From assembly GCA_021414025.1 (NCBI GenBank), contig JAIOPG010000008.1:124001-188000 (forward strand): a stretch of DNA of 64,000 nucleotides, read 5' to 3'. The notes beneath the pieces are model-generated. The model did no database searches. It was given only the letters and a program-made list of their open reading frames with translations, and was not told the DNA's origin. Source of the DNA: Planctomycetota bacterium. Its GTDB lineage: Bacteria; Planctomycetota; Phycisphaerae; Phycisphaerales; SM1A02. Every line of letters starts with the position of its first letter. Position 1 is the stretch's first letter. Below, piece after piece: positions 8,922 through 18,239 of the stretch. The position numbers and the translations under genes are program-made.

Positions 8922-8949
8922 CATCCAGACCCGCTTTCGGGCCTGGATG
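8922..8949. repeat. Imperfect hairpin directly after the sigma stop codon
   Basis: catccagacccg / cgggcctggatg form a 12-bp stem with one mismatch around the loop cttt. It begins 8 bases after the sigma stop on the minus strand and precedes the stronger terminator at 8872-8897. It lacks a T tract, so it is more likely an RNA-stability or processing element than a terminator. Confidence 0.5.
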
Positions 8950-8956
8950 TCCTTAA

Positions 8957-9541
8957 TTACGCCAACTCTTCGGCAGTGCCGCCGATGCGCTCCCGCAAGC
9001 GTCCCAAGCCCCGACTGAGGGCACTTTTGACGGTTCCCAGCGGGACATTCAACTGCTCGCTCACTTCGCGAAGCGTGAATCCATTCAAATAGGCCCGCTC
9101 GATCACCTCGCGCTGCAACTCGGGCAGCATGGCCACTTTGGCGCGAAGCGCCTTCTTGCTTTCACTTGCCACCATGGGCTGGGCCGCATCATTGGAACGC
9201 TCGTTCAATTGACGGAACGAGGTGTTTTCCGCGTCAAAACCCAGGGTTTCCGGACGGGAACCCTTGCGGCGGAGCTTGTCGATCAAATGCCTCCGGGTGA
9301 TCAGCATCACCCAGGTGACCAGCCGCGCCCTTCGAAAATCGAAGCGGTCGGCCGTCTTCCAGAGCTGCACAAAAATGTCCTGGACGGCGTCCTCGGCTTC
9401 GGCCCGGCGTGTCAGTACCTGACGCGCGGATTTGAAGACCAAGGCACCAAAAGCGTCATACAACTGTGCGATCGCAGCCTCATCTCCAGAGGCAACTTTC
9501 GACATAAAAACCCACTCTTCTTCACCTGATTGAAAGGTCAT
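8957..9541 (-). CDS. ECF RNA polymerase sigma factor (SigK/RpoE type)
   Basis: 194 residues with sigma region 2 (AIAQLYDAFGALVFKSARQV, AEDAVQDIFVQLWKTADRFD, WVMLITRRHLIDKLRRKGS) and sigma region 4 (LPELQREVIERAYLNGFTLREVS then LGTVKSALSRGLGRLRERI, with the helix-turn-helix). The start is fixed by a perfect AGGAGG at 9555-9550, 8 bases before the ATG. It is divergent from the pseudopilin gene at 9730. The RskA-like gene downstream is its probable anti-sigma. Its regulon is unknown. Confidence 0.92.
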   Translation of the reverse strand: MTFQSGEEEWVFMSKVASGDEAAIAQLYDAFGALVFKSARQVLTRRAEAEDAVQDIFVQLWKTADRFDFRRARLVTWVMLITRRHLIDKLRRKGSRPETLGFDAENTSFRQLNERSNDAAQPMVASESKKALRAKVAMLPELQREVIERAYLNGFTLREVSEQLNVPLGTVKSALSRGLGRLRERIGGTAEELA

Positions 9542-9729
9542 TTTCCACTCCTCCTGGTTGTAAGCGACCCCCTGAATTGGGAATCACCATGGAGTCAACC
9601 TAGTCCGGATTTGGGAAAAGTCACGAAGAATCTGAAATTAATTTTTACTTTCATAAAAACCGTGACAAGATACGATGTAGAGGTTTGGATTGGGCGTGGG
9701 TGTACTCTCACGGACTGGGTTGTTATCGG

Positions 9730-10521
9730 ATGAAAATCATCGCCGATCAATCATTGACCCATTCAGACCGACCCTTCAAATCGGCGGCTGGTTTTAGTCT
9801 CATCGAACTTCTCATCACGCTCTCGATCATCGCGATCTTGTTCGGGATGCTTGTGCCCACCTTCAAGATGGTGCGCGGCTCGGCGGAGAAGTTGATGTGC
9901 GCGAGCAACATGCGCATGATCCATTACGGGATCCACGGCTACTCGAACGACAATCGACGGAGGCTTCCCTACTGCTTCCATTCCGATCAGCGCCGCTACC
10001 AGGAAACGATGGCGCTCACCGCGATGACCGACACCTTCACCGGAGCTCAGGAATGGGACGGCCTCGGTCTGCTGTGGCGCAACTCCGGCGGCGGCTCCTA
10101 TCTTGACAGCTGCCAGTGCCTCTTCTGCCCCTCCCATCATGGACAGCATCACTTTGCGGATGCCGAGGCCGAACTGAACTCCCCGATGAATTCGCCGCAG
10201 CCCGCGCTGAGCACCCGCAAGCTGTATTGCAACTACCAGTACGCCGGGGACCGCGACACGACAATGACTGACCGTCCGCTCTTCGACGACGGCAACAACC
10301 AGACGATCCTGGTCAGCGACGGACTTCGAACCGGCAGTGACTTCAACCACATCATGGGCGGCAACGCCTTGCGCGGCGACGGCTCGATCTCCTGGTACGG
10401 CAACAAGTCCGTGGGCTACAACCTGGAAAGGCTGCCGATCGATCAAGAGGAGCTGACGGTCAAGGAGCAGATCTCCTTCACCAAGATCTGGAGCTCGATT
10501 CAAATTGAAGTCGGGCACTGA
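9730..10521 (+). CDS. Pseudopilin-like protein with prepilin N-terminal methylation motif
   Basis: 263 residues. A short leader is followed by GFSLIELLITLSIIAILFG, the classic prepilin peptidase site (Gly then Phe, with Glu at +5) and hydrophobic helix. The rest is a globular domain with cysteines (CQCLFCPSHH) and near the C-terminus FNHIMGGNALRGDGSISW, which resembles the H-x-DG region of planctomycete DUF1559-type pseudopilins. The ATG at 9730 gives a normal leader length; an earlier start would add 15 residues. No pilus assembly genes are nearby, so it presumably uses a system encoded elsewhere. It converges on the EEP gene with an 11-base gap. Confidence 0.82.
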   Translation: MKIIADQSLTHSDRPFKSAAGFSLIELLITLSIIAILFGMLVPTFKMVRGSAEKLMCASNMRMIHYGIHGYSNDNRRRLPYCFHSDQRRYQETMALTAMTDTFTGAQEWDGLGLLWRNSGGGSYLDSCQCLFCPSHHGQHHFADAEAELNSPMNSPQPALSTRKLYCNYQYAGDRDTTMTDRPLFDDGNNQTILVSDGLRTGSDFNHIMGGNALRGDGSISWYGNKSVGYNLERLPIDQEELTVKEQISFTKIWSSIQIEVGH

Positions 10522-10532
10522 GATCGACTGAG

Positions 10533-11531
10533 TCATCTCGGCCGCAGGATCAGCACATTCATCCTGTGTTTCGACGTGCCGGGGTCCCGGGTGGTGCTCT
10601 GCACGGCCTGCAGTTCCGGCGACAACAGCACATGATCGATTGACCACAGCGGAAACTTGCGCGGCCATGAGTTGCGGATTCCGCTGCCGGCCTCCTCCCA
10701 GGAGTCGTGAAAATTGGGGAAGACCTTCAGGACCGTCGAACTTCCCGGCAGGGCGTTGAAATCGCCGGCGACCAGGTCGACCTCCCCCAGTCCGCCGCGT
10801 TGAATGTCCGCGATCAGTTCACGAGTCACCTCGGCCCTGGGCAATGAGGGCTTGCTGGGAAGGTCGATCATCGCGATGCGCAGCGGCCGCGCCCCCCACG
10901 AGGGCGGGCGAAGCGTGAACTTCGCGATCCACACCAGGTCACGGCCCTGGCCTCCCACGGCGACCGTGCGCGCCTCCTCGACGGGGAAACGCGTGACGCA
11001 GGCGAACAATCCGGCGCCGGCGACCGAGTAGTCCGGGCCTGCCCAGGTGCGGGCGCGTTCCTGGGCCGTGATCGAACCGCGATTGCTGATCAGGAAAATA
11101 TCCGCCTCCAGGTTGGCCAGCGCCGCCTCGCTCAGCGAATCGTTGCCGCTTGGATAGTCCGTGTTCCATTGCACGATCCGGAGATCCTGCGGCGAGGCCG
11201 GCGGAGCGCTCGACCAGGGTCGCCACTCATTGCGAACCGCGGCGCCGATGGTGATCGCAACGCACGCCAAACCGCCCCAGCGCCGCCGGCGATCGCGGCG
11301 ACGAAATCCCGCCCTGCACGCCAGCCAAATCAACCCGGTCGCGACCACGCCAAGGGTTGGAATCCAGGAGACCCACTGCAGCACGATGGTTCGATCGCCG
11401 GCGATCCTGCCCGTCAGCCATGATGCGAAAAGAAAAAACCACAATGCGTCGAGAGTCCAGACCGCCACATTCAGAAGGATGGATGACTTCCGAAGAGGCG
11501 CCGCCGTCGATCCCGCGACCTCCTGCGTCAT
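10533..11531 (-). CDS. Membrane-anchored endonuclease/exonuclease/phosphatase-fold protein, probably inactive
   Basis: 332 residues. Two or three N-terminal transmembrane helices (about residues 18-70) precede an EEP domain beginning [13 protein letters not shown]. The domain keeps [10 protein letters not shown] (residues about 256-264) and SIDHVLLS. The terminal SDH motif is S-K-H (Lys321-His322), so the Asp that orients the catalytic His is replaced by Lys. The metal-binding Glu expected around [10 protein letters not shown] is also absent. The fold is clear, but the active site looks eroded, so the enzyme may be dead or altered. It is divergent from dnaK across 212 bases. Confidence 0.78.
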   Translation of the reverse strand: MTQEVAGSTAAPLRKSSILLNVAVWTLDALWFFLFASWLTGRIAGDRTIVLQWVSWIPTLGVVATGLIWLACRAGFRRRDRRRRWGGLACVAITIGAAVRNEWRPWSSAPPASPQDLRIVQWNTDYPSGNDSLSEAALANLEADIFLISNRGSITAQERARTWAGPDYSVAGAGLFACVTRFPVEEARTVAVGGQGRDLVWIAKFTLRPPSWGARPLRIAMIDLPSKPSLPRAEVTRELIADIQRGGLGEVDLVAGDFNALPGSSTVLKVFPNFHDSWEEAGSGIRNSWPRKFPLWSIDHVLLSPELQAVQSTTRDPGTSKHRMNVLILRPR

Positions 11532-11743
11532 GCCTGGATTCCAAAGGGTGTCGAATTGGCAGAACAGCGGCCCCGTGGGCGATCCCGCAATTGGTCTGGC
11601 ATCGGCATGACCCCTTTATCGGTTCACAAACCGCGTTGCAACAGGCCTTCTCCTCGCAACGGATCGATTCTAGAGCGTTTGGCATCGCCCTTGCACTAGG
11701 AAACTGCCCGGGATCGGATCCTGGACAGAAAAGGAAAATTCAA
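11532..11743. promoter_or_regulatory. Divergent intergenic region upstream of dnaK
   Basis: 212 bases between the minus-strand EEP gene and dnaK. AAGGAA lies 8 bases before the dnaK ATG and is the probable ribosome binding site. I looked for a CIRCE inverted repeat (TTAGCACTC...GAGTGCTAA) and found none. A heat-shock sigma promoter could not be assigned with confidence, although cccttgcactagg near 11690 is a weak candidate. Confidence 0.4.
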
Positions 11744-13648
<1,905 letters not shown>

Positions 13649-13680
13649 TCCGGTCCTGAAGATCTAAATTGGAGTGACAT

Positions 13681-13715
13681 CCGCAGAGGAGCCTCTCCTC
13701 TGCGGTTGTTTTTTT
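13681..13715 (+). terminator. Rho-independent terminator of dnaK
   Basis: A perfect 11-bp stem, ccgcagaggag / ctcctctgcgg, with loop cct is followed by ttgttttttt. It starts 33 bases after the dnaK stop. Confidence 0.95.
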
Positions 13716-13747
13716 GAAGCGATGTGCGGAGTGTGCCTGGATCAAAC

Positions 13748-14713
13748 TCACGAGCGCCGCAGCAGCGCCGCGAACAGGCCCGGACCCGTGGCGACCGGAT
13801 CCGGGGCGAGGCGCCGGTAGCGCAGCAGCTCAAATCCGGCCGACTTGGCGTGGCGCCGAATGGCCTCCGCGGAAAATCCAAGGTGCACGTGGCCCATGCT
13901 GGCCGCGTAGGAGCGCCGATCATGCGGCACCATGTCCACGATGAAAAGGCGTCCCTGCGGCTTGAGGGCTCGGGCCGCCTCGCGCAGGGCCCTGTCGATG
14001 TCCGCAATGTGGTGCAGCACGAGCATGGCGACGGCCAGGTCCACTTCGCCGTTTTTCAGGGGCAGCGCCTCGAAGGATCCGCGTCGGAACTCGACGGTGC
14101 CGGCCTGGGCAAGTCGCTTCTGGGCCGCGTCGAGCATGGACTTCTCGCGATCCACCGCGATGACCTTGCGCACCAGTCCGGCCAGCGCCTCGCTCGCCTC
14201 GCCGGTGCCGCAGCCCAGGTCCGCGACCTCGGTTGCGGGGTCCAGAAGATCCAGCAGCGCCTCGTGCGTCGCGCGGGTTCCGAAAAGTTTTTGCCGAACG
14301 TCGCTCCATTCTCCCGCGACCCGTCCGAAGAAAGCTTCGCTGTCCACGCGCCGCGAGGAGAGCACGCTGGCGAGCCGCTCCCGGTCCTGCACGACTTCCG
14401 GATGGGACTGGATGCCCTGCCGGGCCACCTCCCACAGGGCCTTGGAATCGTCGGGCATGGTGGACGTGGCCATGCGGTAGAGCCCCGCGGTGCCCTCGCT
14501 GCGCCGCGCAATCCAGCCCCCGTCCAGCAGCGGCTTGAGATGGCGGCTGGCGGTGCTCTGGGGCACCTGCAGGATGCGCGCGAGCTCGCCCACGCTCAAT
14601 TCCTCCTCGGCAAGAAGCCGCAGCATGCGCAGCCGCACCACATCCCCCAGCGCCGCCAATTGGCTCAGCAGGCGATCGGAATCCCCAGCGTCGCGTGGGT
14701 TGCGCCGGCTCAT
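13748..14713 (-). CDS. ArsR-family regulator fused to a SAM-dependent methyltransferase
   Basis: 321 residues in two domains. Residues about 10-85 are a winged helix of the ArsR type (LAALGDVVRLRMLRLLAEEE, QVPQSTASRHLKPLLDGGWI). Residues about 150-300 are a class I methyltransferase with VADLGCGTGEASE (motif I), IAVDREKSMLDAA and VAMLVLHHIADIDRALREAARAL. Similar fusions in proteobacteria are linked with S-adenosylmethionine or homocysteine metabolism, so SAM/SAH sensing is a reasonable hypothesis. No methionine-cycle gene lies beside it here. Its target is unknown. Confidence 0.85.
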   Translation of the reverse strand: MSRRNPRDAGDSDRLLSQLAALGDVVRLRMLRLLAEEELSVGELARILQVPQSTASRHLKPLLDGGWIARRSEGTAGLYRMATSTMPDDSKALWEVARQGIQSHPEVVQDRERLASVLSSRRVDSEAFFGRVAGEWSDVRQKLFGTRATHEALLDLLDPATEVADLGCGTGEASEALAGLVRKVIAVDREKSMLDAAQKRLAQAGTVEFRRGSFEALPLKNGEVDLAVAMLVLHHIADIDRALREAARALKPQGRLFIVDMVPHDRRSYAASMGHVHLGFSAEAIRRHAKSAGFELLRYRRLAPDPVATGPGLFAALLRRS

Positions 14714-14725
14714 TGCATCACGGTG

Positions 14726-15400
14726 TCAAATGCCGCCCGGCAGGGCCAGCGTGGGTCCAAGCACTTGACCGCGCGCCAGCAGCAGGGATTGCACCCTGGG
14801 ATCGTCGGGGTTCACGCCGTAGGCCTGACGCAGCCGGCGCAGCGCGTCGGCTTGATCGCCAAGCTTCTCCTGAAGCGCGGCCATCTGCAGGTAGGGGCTG
14901 ATGATGCGCTTCATGCCGTAGCCCTCGTCGAGCTCGATCGCCGCCAGCAAAGCCGTCTTCTCCGAATCCATGTCGCCCACGCTGTCGGCGATCTGTGCGA
15001 GCTTGACGTAGGCCTCCGCGCTGCGGAACTCGGCGCCCGCGTTGCGCAGCAGCTGGTAGAGCTCGGGGATGTCCTTCTGCCGCTCCATGCAGTCCGCCAA
15101 AGCGAAGACGACCTCCATGTTGTCGGGCTTGCGCGCGTTGGCGGCCTCGAGCGCGTGCCGCGCCTCGGGCAGGTCGCCCAGGCAGAGCTCCGCGCGACCG
15201 TAGATCAATTGCGCCTTCCATTCGCCGGGCCACTTCTCCACGACGGGACGGATCAGGTCCGCGGCCTCGCGGCACTGATTGAAGTCAATGAAGTGCTGCG
15301 CCTCGGCGGTCGTGCTCTCGATGGGCGGCGTGGCGCTGCACCCGACCAGGAGCGGAGCGGCGAGCAGCGTGGGGACGATGATGGCGGCGAAGCGATTCAT
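14726..15400 (-). CDS. Tetratricopeptide-repeat lipoprotein
   Basis: 224 residues with a lipoprotein signal ending LLAAPLLVGC, so the mature protein would be lipid-anchored at Cys21. The rest is helical with TPR-like pairs (WKAQLIYGRAELCLGDLPEA, NMEVVFALADCMERQKD, AYVKLAQIADSVGDMDSEK, LQMAALQEKLGDQADALRRL). It probably acts as a scaffold in the periplasm. It lies 12 bases upstream of the ArsR-methyltransferase gene on the same strand, so the two may share a transcript. No specific function is recognisable. Confidence 0.72.
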   Translation of the reverse strand: MNRFAAIIVPTLLAAPLLVGCSATPPIESTTAEAQHFIDFNQCREAADLIRPVVEKWPGEWKAQLIYGRAELCLGDLPEARHALEAANARKPDNMEVVFALADCMERQKDIPELYQLLRNAGAEFRSAEAYVKLAQIADSVGDMDSEKTALLAAIELDEGYGMKRIISPYLQMAALQEKLGDQADALRRLRQAYGVNPDDPRVQSLLLARGQVLGPTLALPGGI

Positions 15401-15438
15401 GGGAGTCGGGATGATAAGGTCTTCCCTTGAACAGCGTG

Positions 15439-15837
15439 ATGCCCATGGACCCCCTTGCGACCGCCCTCCTCCGCCACACGACCGCCGACGGGCGGCACCA
15501 TTTCGACTGGCTTGTGGCCCGCGAAAAAATCGGGGCCGATGGCCCAGACGCGCATTGCTGGAGATGCCCCAGGCCGCTCACGCAACTGGAATGCGGGGAG
15601 CACATGCGGGTGGAGGAACTCCCCTCGCACCGCGGGCTCTACCTCACACTGGACGCGCCCCGAGATCTGGATCGCAACCGCGGCCGCGTCGAGCCCGTGG
15701 CCCGCGGCTTCGCCGAGGAATGCGCGGGCCCGGTGGGTTCGAAGGCGTGCCGAAGATTCGTGCTTCGATTCGATGGCGCCGAACCGATGCGCGTGATCCT
15801 CGAGGGCGACCGCCTGACCCGCGTGCTCGAATTTTGA
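15439..15837 (+). CDS. Conserved-looking hypothetical protein
   Basis: About 132 residues with no family I can name. It is divergent from the TPR lipoprotein gene and converges on the DUF456 gene. Possible starts are TTG 15427, ATG 15439 and ATG 15445; none has a clear ribosome binding site. CWRCPRPLTQLECGEHMRV contains a Cys-x-x-Cys that could bind metal. The rest is mixed alpha/beta (GLYLTLDAPRDL, RRFVLRFDGAEPMRVILEGD). Codon bias and the lack of any better frame support it as real. Confidence 0.55.
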   Translation: MPMDPLATALLRHTTADGRHHFDWLVAREKIGADGPDAHCWRCPRPLTQLECGEHMRVEELPSHRGLYLTLDAPRDLDRNRGRVEPVARGFAEECAGPVGSKACRRFVLRFDGAEPMRVILEGDRLTRVLEF

Positions 15838-15841
15838 ATCG

Positions 15842-16378
15842 CTAAGCGAACGCTTCCCAGGCAAGGAGCGCCCACACAATGAGCGCGAAGGGCGCCTTCG
15901 AGAGCGCCCCGAGGATGCGGCCGACCGCGGCGCCCGTGGCCGGCTTGAGCGAGTCCTTGATCTCGCGTCCGTGCATCCGCTCGCCGACGATCGCGCCGAC
16001 GACGGCGCCGGCGATGGCGCCGATGGCGGAGCCCGCGAGGGGAATCGGAATCACGATGGTGCCGATGACCAGGCCGACGAGGCTTCCGATGAGACTGCCC
16101 ATGGCTCCCTTGCTCGAGGCGCCCCCCGCCTTGGCGCCCAGCGCTCCGGCGACGAATTCCAGAATCTCGCCGGCGGCGCCGACGATGGAGGCGATGACCA
16201 GGGCCTGCAGCGGAAAGGGAATCGGCCGGTCCGGCATCCACCACGCGGACGCCAGGTCGGCGCTTCCCGCGACCCCAATCAGGATCCAGGTTCCGGGTAT
16301 GCCCAGCGGCGTGACCACGACGCAGACCACGCCGAAAAGGGTGAAGATCGACGCCGCGATGTACTGGACCCAGATCAA
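15842..16378 (-). CDS. DUF456 family membrane protein
   Basis: 178 residues, almost entirely hydrophobic and Gly/Ala-rich: IAASIFTLFGVVCVVVTPLG then GIPGTWILIGVAG, LEFVAGALGAKAGGASSKG, GSLIGSLVGLVIGTIVI and IGAIAGAVVGAIVGERM. The last two are glycine-zipper helices typical of DUF456. The longer upstream open frame is only antisense to the neighbouring gene; TTG at 16378 is chosen because it overlaps the upstream stop as TTGA and begins the first helix. The function of the family is unknown. Confidence 0.78.
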   Translation of the reverse strand: MIWVQYIAASIFTLFGVVCVVVTPLGIPGTWILIGVAGSADLASAWWMPDRPIPFPLQALVIASIVGAAGEILEFVAGALGAKAGGASSKGAMGSLIGSLVGLVIGTIVIPIPLAGSAIGAIAGAVVGAIVGERMHGREIKDSLKPATGAAVGRILGALSKAPFALIVWALLAWEAFA

Positions 16379-17124
16379 GAGGCGTGCCCCAACTGGCGGA
16401 GCTCGTCGCGGAGAATCGCCGCCAGCTCGAAGTTCTCCTGGCGGATGGCGACGTGCATCCGCCGCTCCAACTCCAGCCGCTGGCTCGCCGGAAGCTTCAG
16501 CGTGAGTGACTCGCGCAATCCGCGCAAATACTGGGCCTCGATCGACCGCTCGAATGCGTCCGTGTTGCCCGACCGGGCAAAAGCCCGGGCCAGAGCCTCC
16601 AAGCCGCGATCGATGGCCAGGCAGGCGTCCGCCTTGCGCCCCGACGCGAGGGCGATCGCGGTTTCGGCCCGGGCCTGCATCTTGATCTCGTTGGGGCGCC
16701 ACGATTCGAAGCGCAGACGGTCTTGGGCTCCCGCCGATCGCGTCCACAGCAGCTCAAGACACTCGATGTTGTGCAGCGCGTCGCGGCGGACCCGCGGCCA
16801 GAGTTCCAGCACGGCGCCGGCGATCGAGCGCTGGCGAAACAGCAGGATCTCCCCAGCCAGATCCGAAGCGTCATCCTCCGACAGAGGCGTCCCGCTTCCA
16901 CCCGCCTGCGACCGGACGCGGTCGAGGACCGAACCGAATCCCCCCTGCGCGATTCCGTCGGGACGGCCGTCCGCTTCCATCTGAATCACGCCGAGCTCGA
17001 GCCGGACCTGGATCAGCAGCCGTCCGTCGTGGCCGGTCAGGGTGCGGACGCCGAATTGTCCGGATTGCCACGACCACGCCTTCAAAATCGGGGTCAGATC
17101 GTCGGTGCTCGACACGCGGATCAT
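16375..17124 (-). CDS. UVR-motif protein
   Basis: 249 residues. The N-terminal part (FGVRTLTGHDGRLLIQVRLE, LGVIQMEADGRPDG) resembles a family I associate with planctomycetes. The C-terminal LERRMHVAIRQENFELAAIL then RDELRQL is a clear UvrB/UvrC (UVR) helical-hairpin motif, the element through which UvrB and UvrC dimerise, also found in McsA and Clp ATPases. A protein-protein interaction role is likely; a repair role is not shown. Its stop overlaps the DUF456 start. Confidence 0.72.
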   Translation of the reverse strand: MIRVSSTDDLTPILKAWSWQSGQFGVRTLTGHDGRLLIQVRLELGVIQMEADGRPDGIAQGGFGSVLDRVRSQAGGSGTPLSEDDASDLAGEILLFRQRSIAGAVLELWPRVRRDALHNIECLELLWTRSAGAQDRLRFESWRPNEIKMQARAETAIALASGRKADACLAIDRGLEALARAFARSGNTDAFERSIEAQYLRGLRESLTLKLPASQRLELERRMHVAIRQENFELAAILRDELRQLGHAS

Positions 17125-17166
17125 GGTAGCTCGGCGAAAAATAATTTTTTTGGGGGTGGCATTGCC

Positions 17167-17212
17167 GGGGGTCCGACAACTATGATGACCGACTCGAGTG
17201 GCTGGGACCCCC
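17167..17212 (+). promoter_or_regulatory. Possible leader hairpin before the primary-type sigma gene
   Basis: An 8-bp inverted repeat, gggggtcc at 17167-17174 and ggaccccc at 17205-17212, with a 30-base spacer, ends 16 bases before the sigma ATG. It could fold in the 5' leader and affect translation. No T tract follows, so it is not a simple terminator. Confidence 0.4.
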
Positions 17213-17228
17213 CTTTCGAAAAGAAGTT

Positions 17229-18239
17229 ATGCCGAGAGTATTTGCTTCATCCGATCTGCAAACGTACATGCGTCAAATTGGTGAGACGCCACTGTTGACT
17301 CCCGACGAGGAGAAGATCCTCGGTTGGAAGATTGTCAACAACTGCGACGACTGCGACCCGCTGCAGACCAAGGTGCGCACCGAGTCGATCGACTTGATGA
17401 TCAAGTCGAACCTGCGGCTGGTGATCAGCATCTCCAAGCACTATTCCCACCGCGGACTCTCGCTCTCCGATCTGGTGGAGGAGGGCAACGTGGGCCTGAT
17501 CCGCGCCGCGCAGGGGTTCGACCCCGCCCAGGGCGCCCGCTTCAGCACCTACGCGAGCTGGTGGATCAAGCAGTCGATCAAGCGCACCCTGATCAACGCC
17601 CAGCAGCCGATTCACATCCCCGCCTACATGGTGGAGCTGATCTCGCGCTGGAAGGTCGAGACGCGCAAGTTCGAGGCCAAGCATTCACGGCCCCCCTCGA
17701 TCGTGGAGCTCTCCAAGGAGATGGGCATTCCCGTCCGCAAGCTCAACATCGTCAAGAAAGCGATCAGCGCCTACAACTCCCCCAACCAGGCCCCCAAGTC
17801 CTTCGGCGGCGAAGAGCCGAACCTGAGCGACCTCTTCACCGACACGCGCACGCTGGGACCCGAGGAGCGCATCAGCTCGCGCGAGGATTTCATGGTCATC
17901 GTACGGCTGCTGGATTCCATCGACCACCGCGACGCCCATGTGCTGCGGCTCCGCTTTGGCCTGGAGGGCCAGGAACCCCTCACGCTGAAGGAGATCGGCG
18001 AGCAGGTGGGCCTGACCCGCGAGCGCGTCCGTCAGATCGAGGTGGATGCGCTGAAGAAGCTCTACTCGCGGATGATGGACGACAAGCCGCTGCGCTTCTC
18101 CAACGGCGACTCGGAAGATGCCGACTCGAAGCACGAGGATGGCAAGCGGCCCTGCGAGCCAGGCGGCGCCTCCAAGTCGCGGTCGCCCCGGACTTCGCCC
18201 CGGTCGCGACCGAGCAAGCTCCCCAAATCAGACCGCTGA
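17229..18239 (+). CDS. Sigma-70 factor, RpoD/SigA-like
   Basis: 336 residues with region 1.2 (DLQTYMRQIGETPLLTPDEE), region 2 (NLRLVISISKHYSHRGLSLS, DLVEEGNVGLIRAAQGFD, FSTYASWWIKQSIKRTLI), region 3 and region 4 (PLTLKEIGEQVGLTRERVRQ). It lacks the long region 1.1 of E. coli RpoD and carries a C-terminal Ser/Lys/Pro/Arg-rich tail of about 50 residues. Whether it is the housekeeping sigma or a group 2 factor cannot be decided here. Its last 12 bases overlap the convergent gcvT gene. Confidence 0.9.
   Translation: MPRVFASSDLQTYMRQIGETPLLTPDEEKILGWKIVNNCDDCDPLQTKVRTESIDLMIKSNLRLVISISKHYSHRGLSLSDLVEEGNVGLIRAAQGFDPAQGARFSTYASWWIKQSIKRTLINAQQPIHIPAYMVELISRWKVETRKFEAKHSRPPSIVELSKEMGIPVRKLNIVKKAISAYNSPNQAPKSFGGEEPNLSDLFTDTRTLGPEERISSREDFMVIVRLLDSIDHRDAHVLRLRFGLEGQEPLTLKEIGEQVGLTRERVRQIEVDALKKLYSRMMDDKPLRFSNGDSEDADSKHEDGKRPCEPGGASKSRSPRTSPRSRPSKLPKSDR

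Larger units (their letters stand above)
8557..8956. other. Non-coding gap between sigma and anti-sigma genes
   Basis: About 400 bases with no believable gene. The plus-strand open frame at 8635-9018 has no recognisable domain and runs into the sigma gene antisense. The left part (8580-8860) is noticeably AT-richer than its neighbours and could hold the anti-sigma promoter. The right part holds two hairpins, annotated separately. Confidence 0.6.

Noticed and set aside
8635-9018. 127-codon plus-strand open frame between sigma and anti-sigma genes
   Set aside because: No domain, spans two hairpins and enters the sigma gene antisense.
11532-11743. Possible CIRCE element upstream of dnaK
   Set aside because: No TTAGCACTC...GAGTGCTAA repeat is present.
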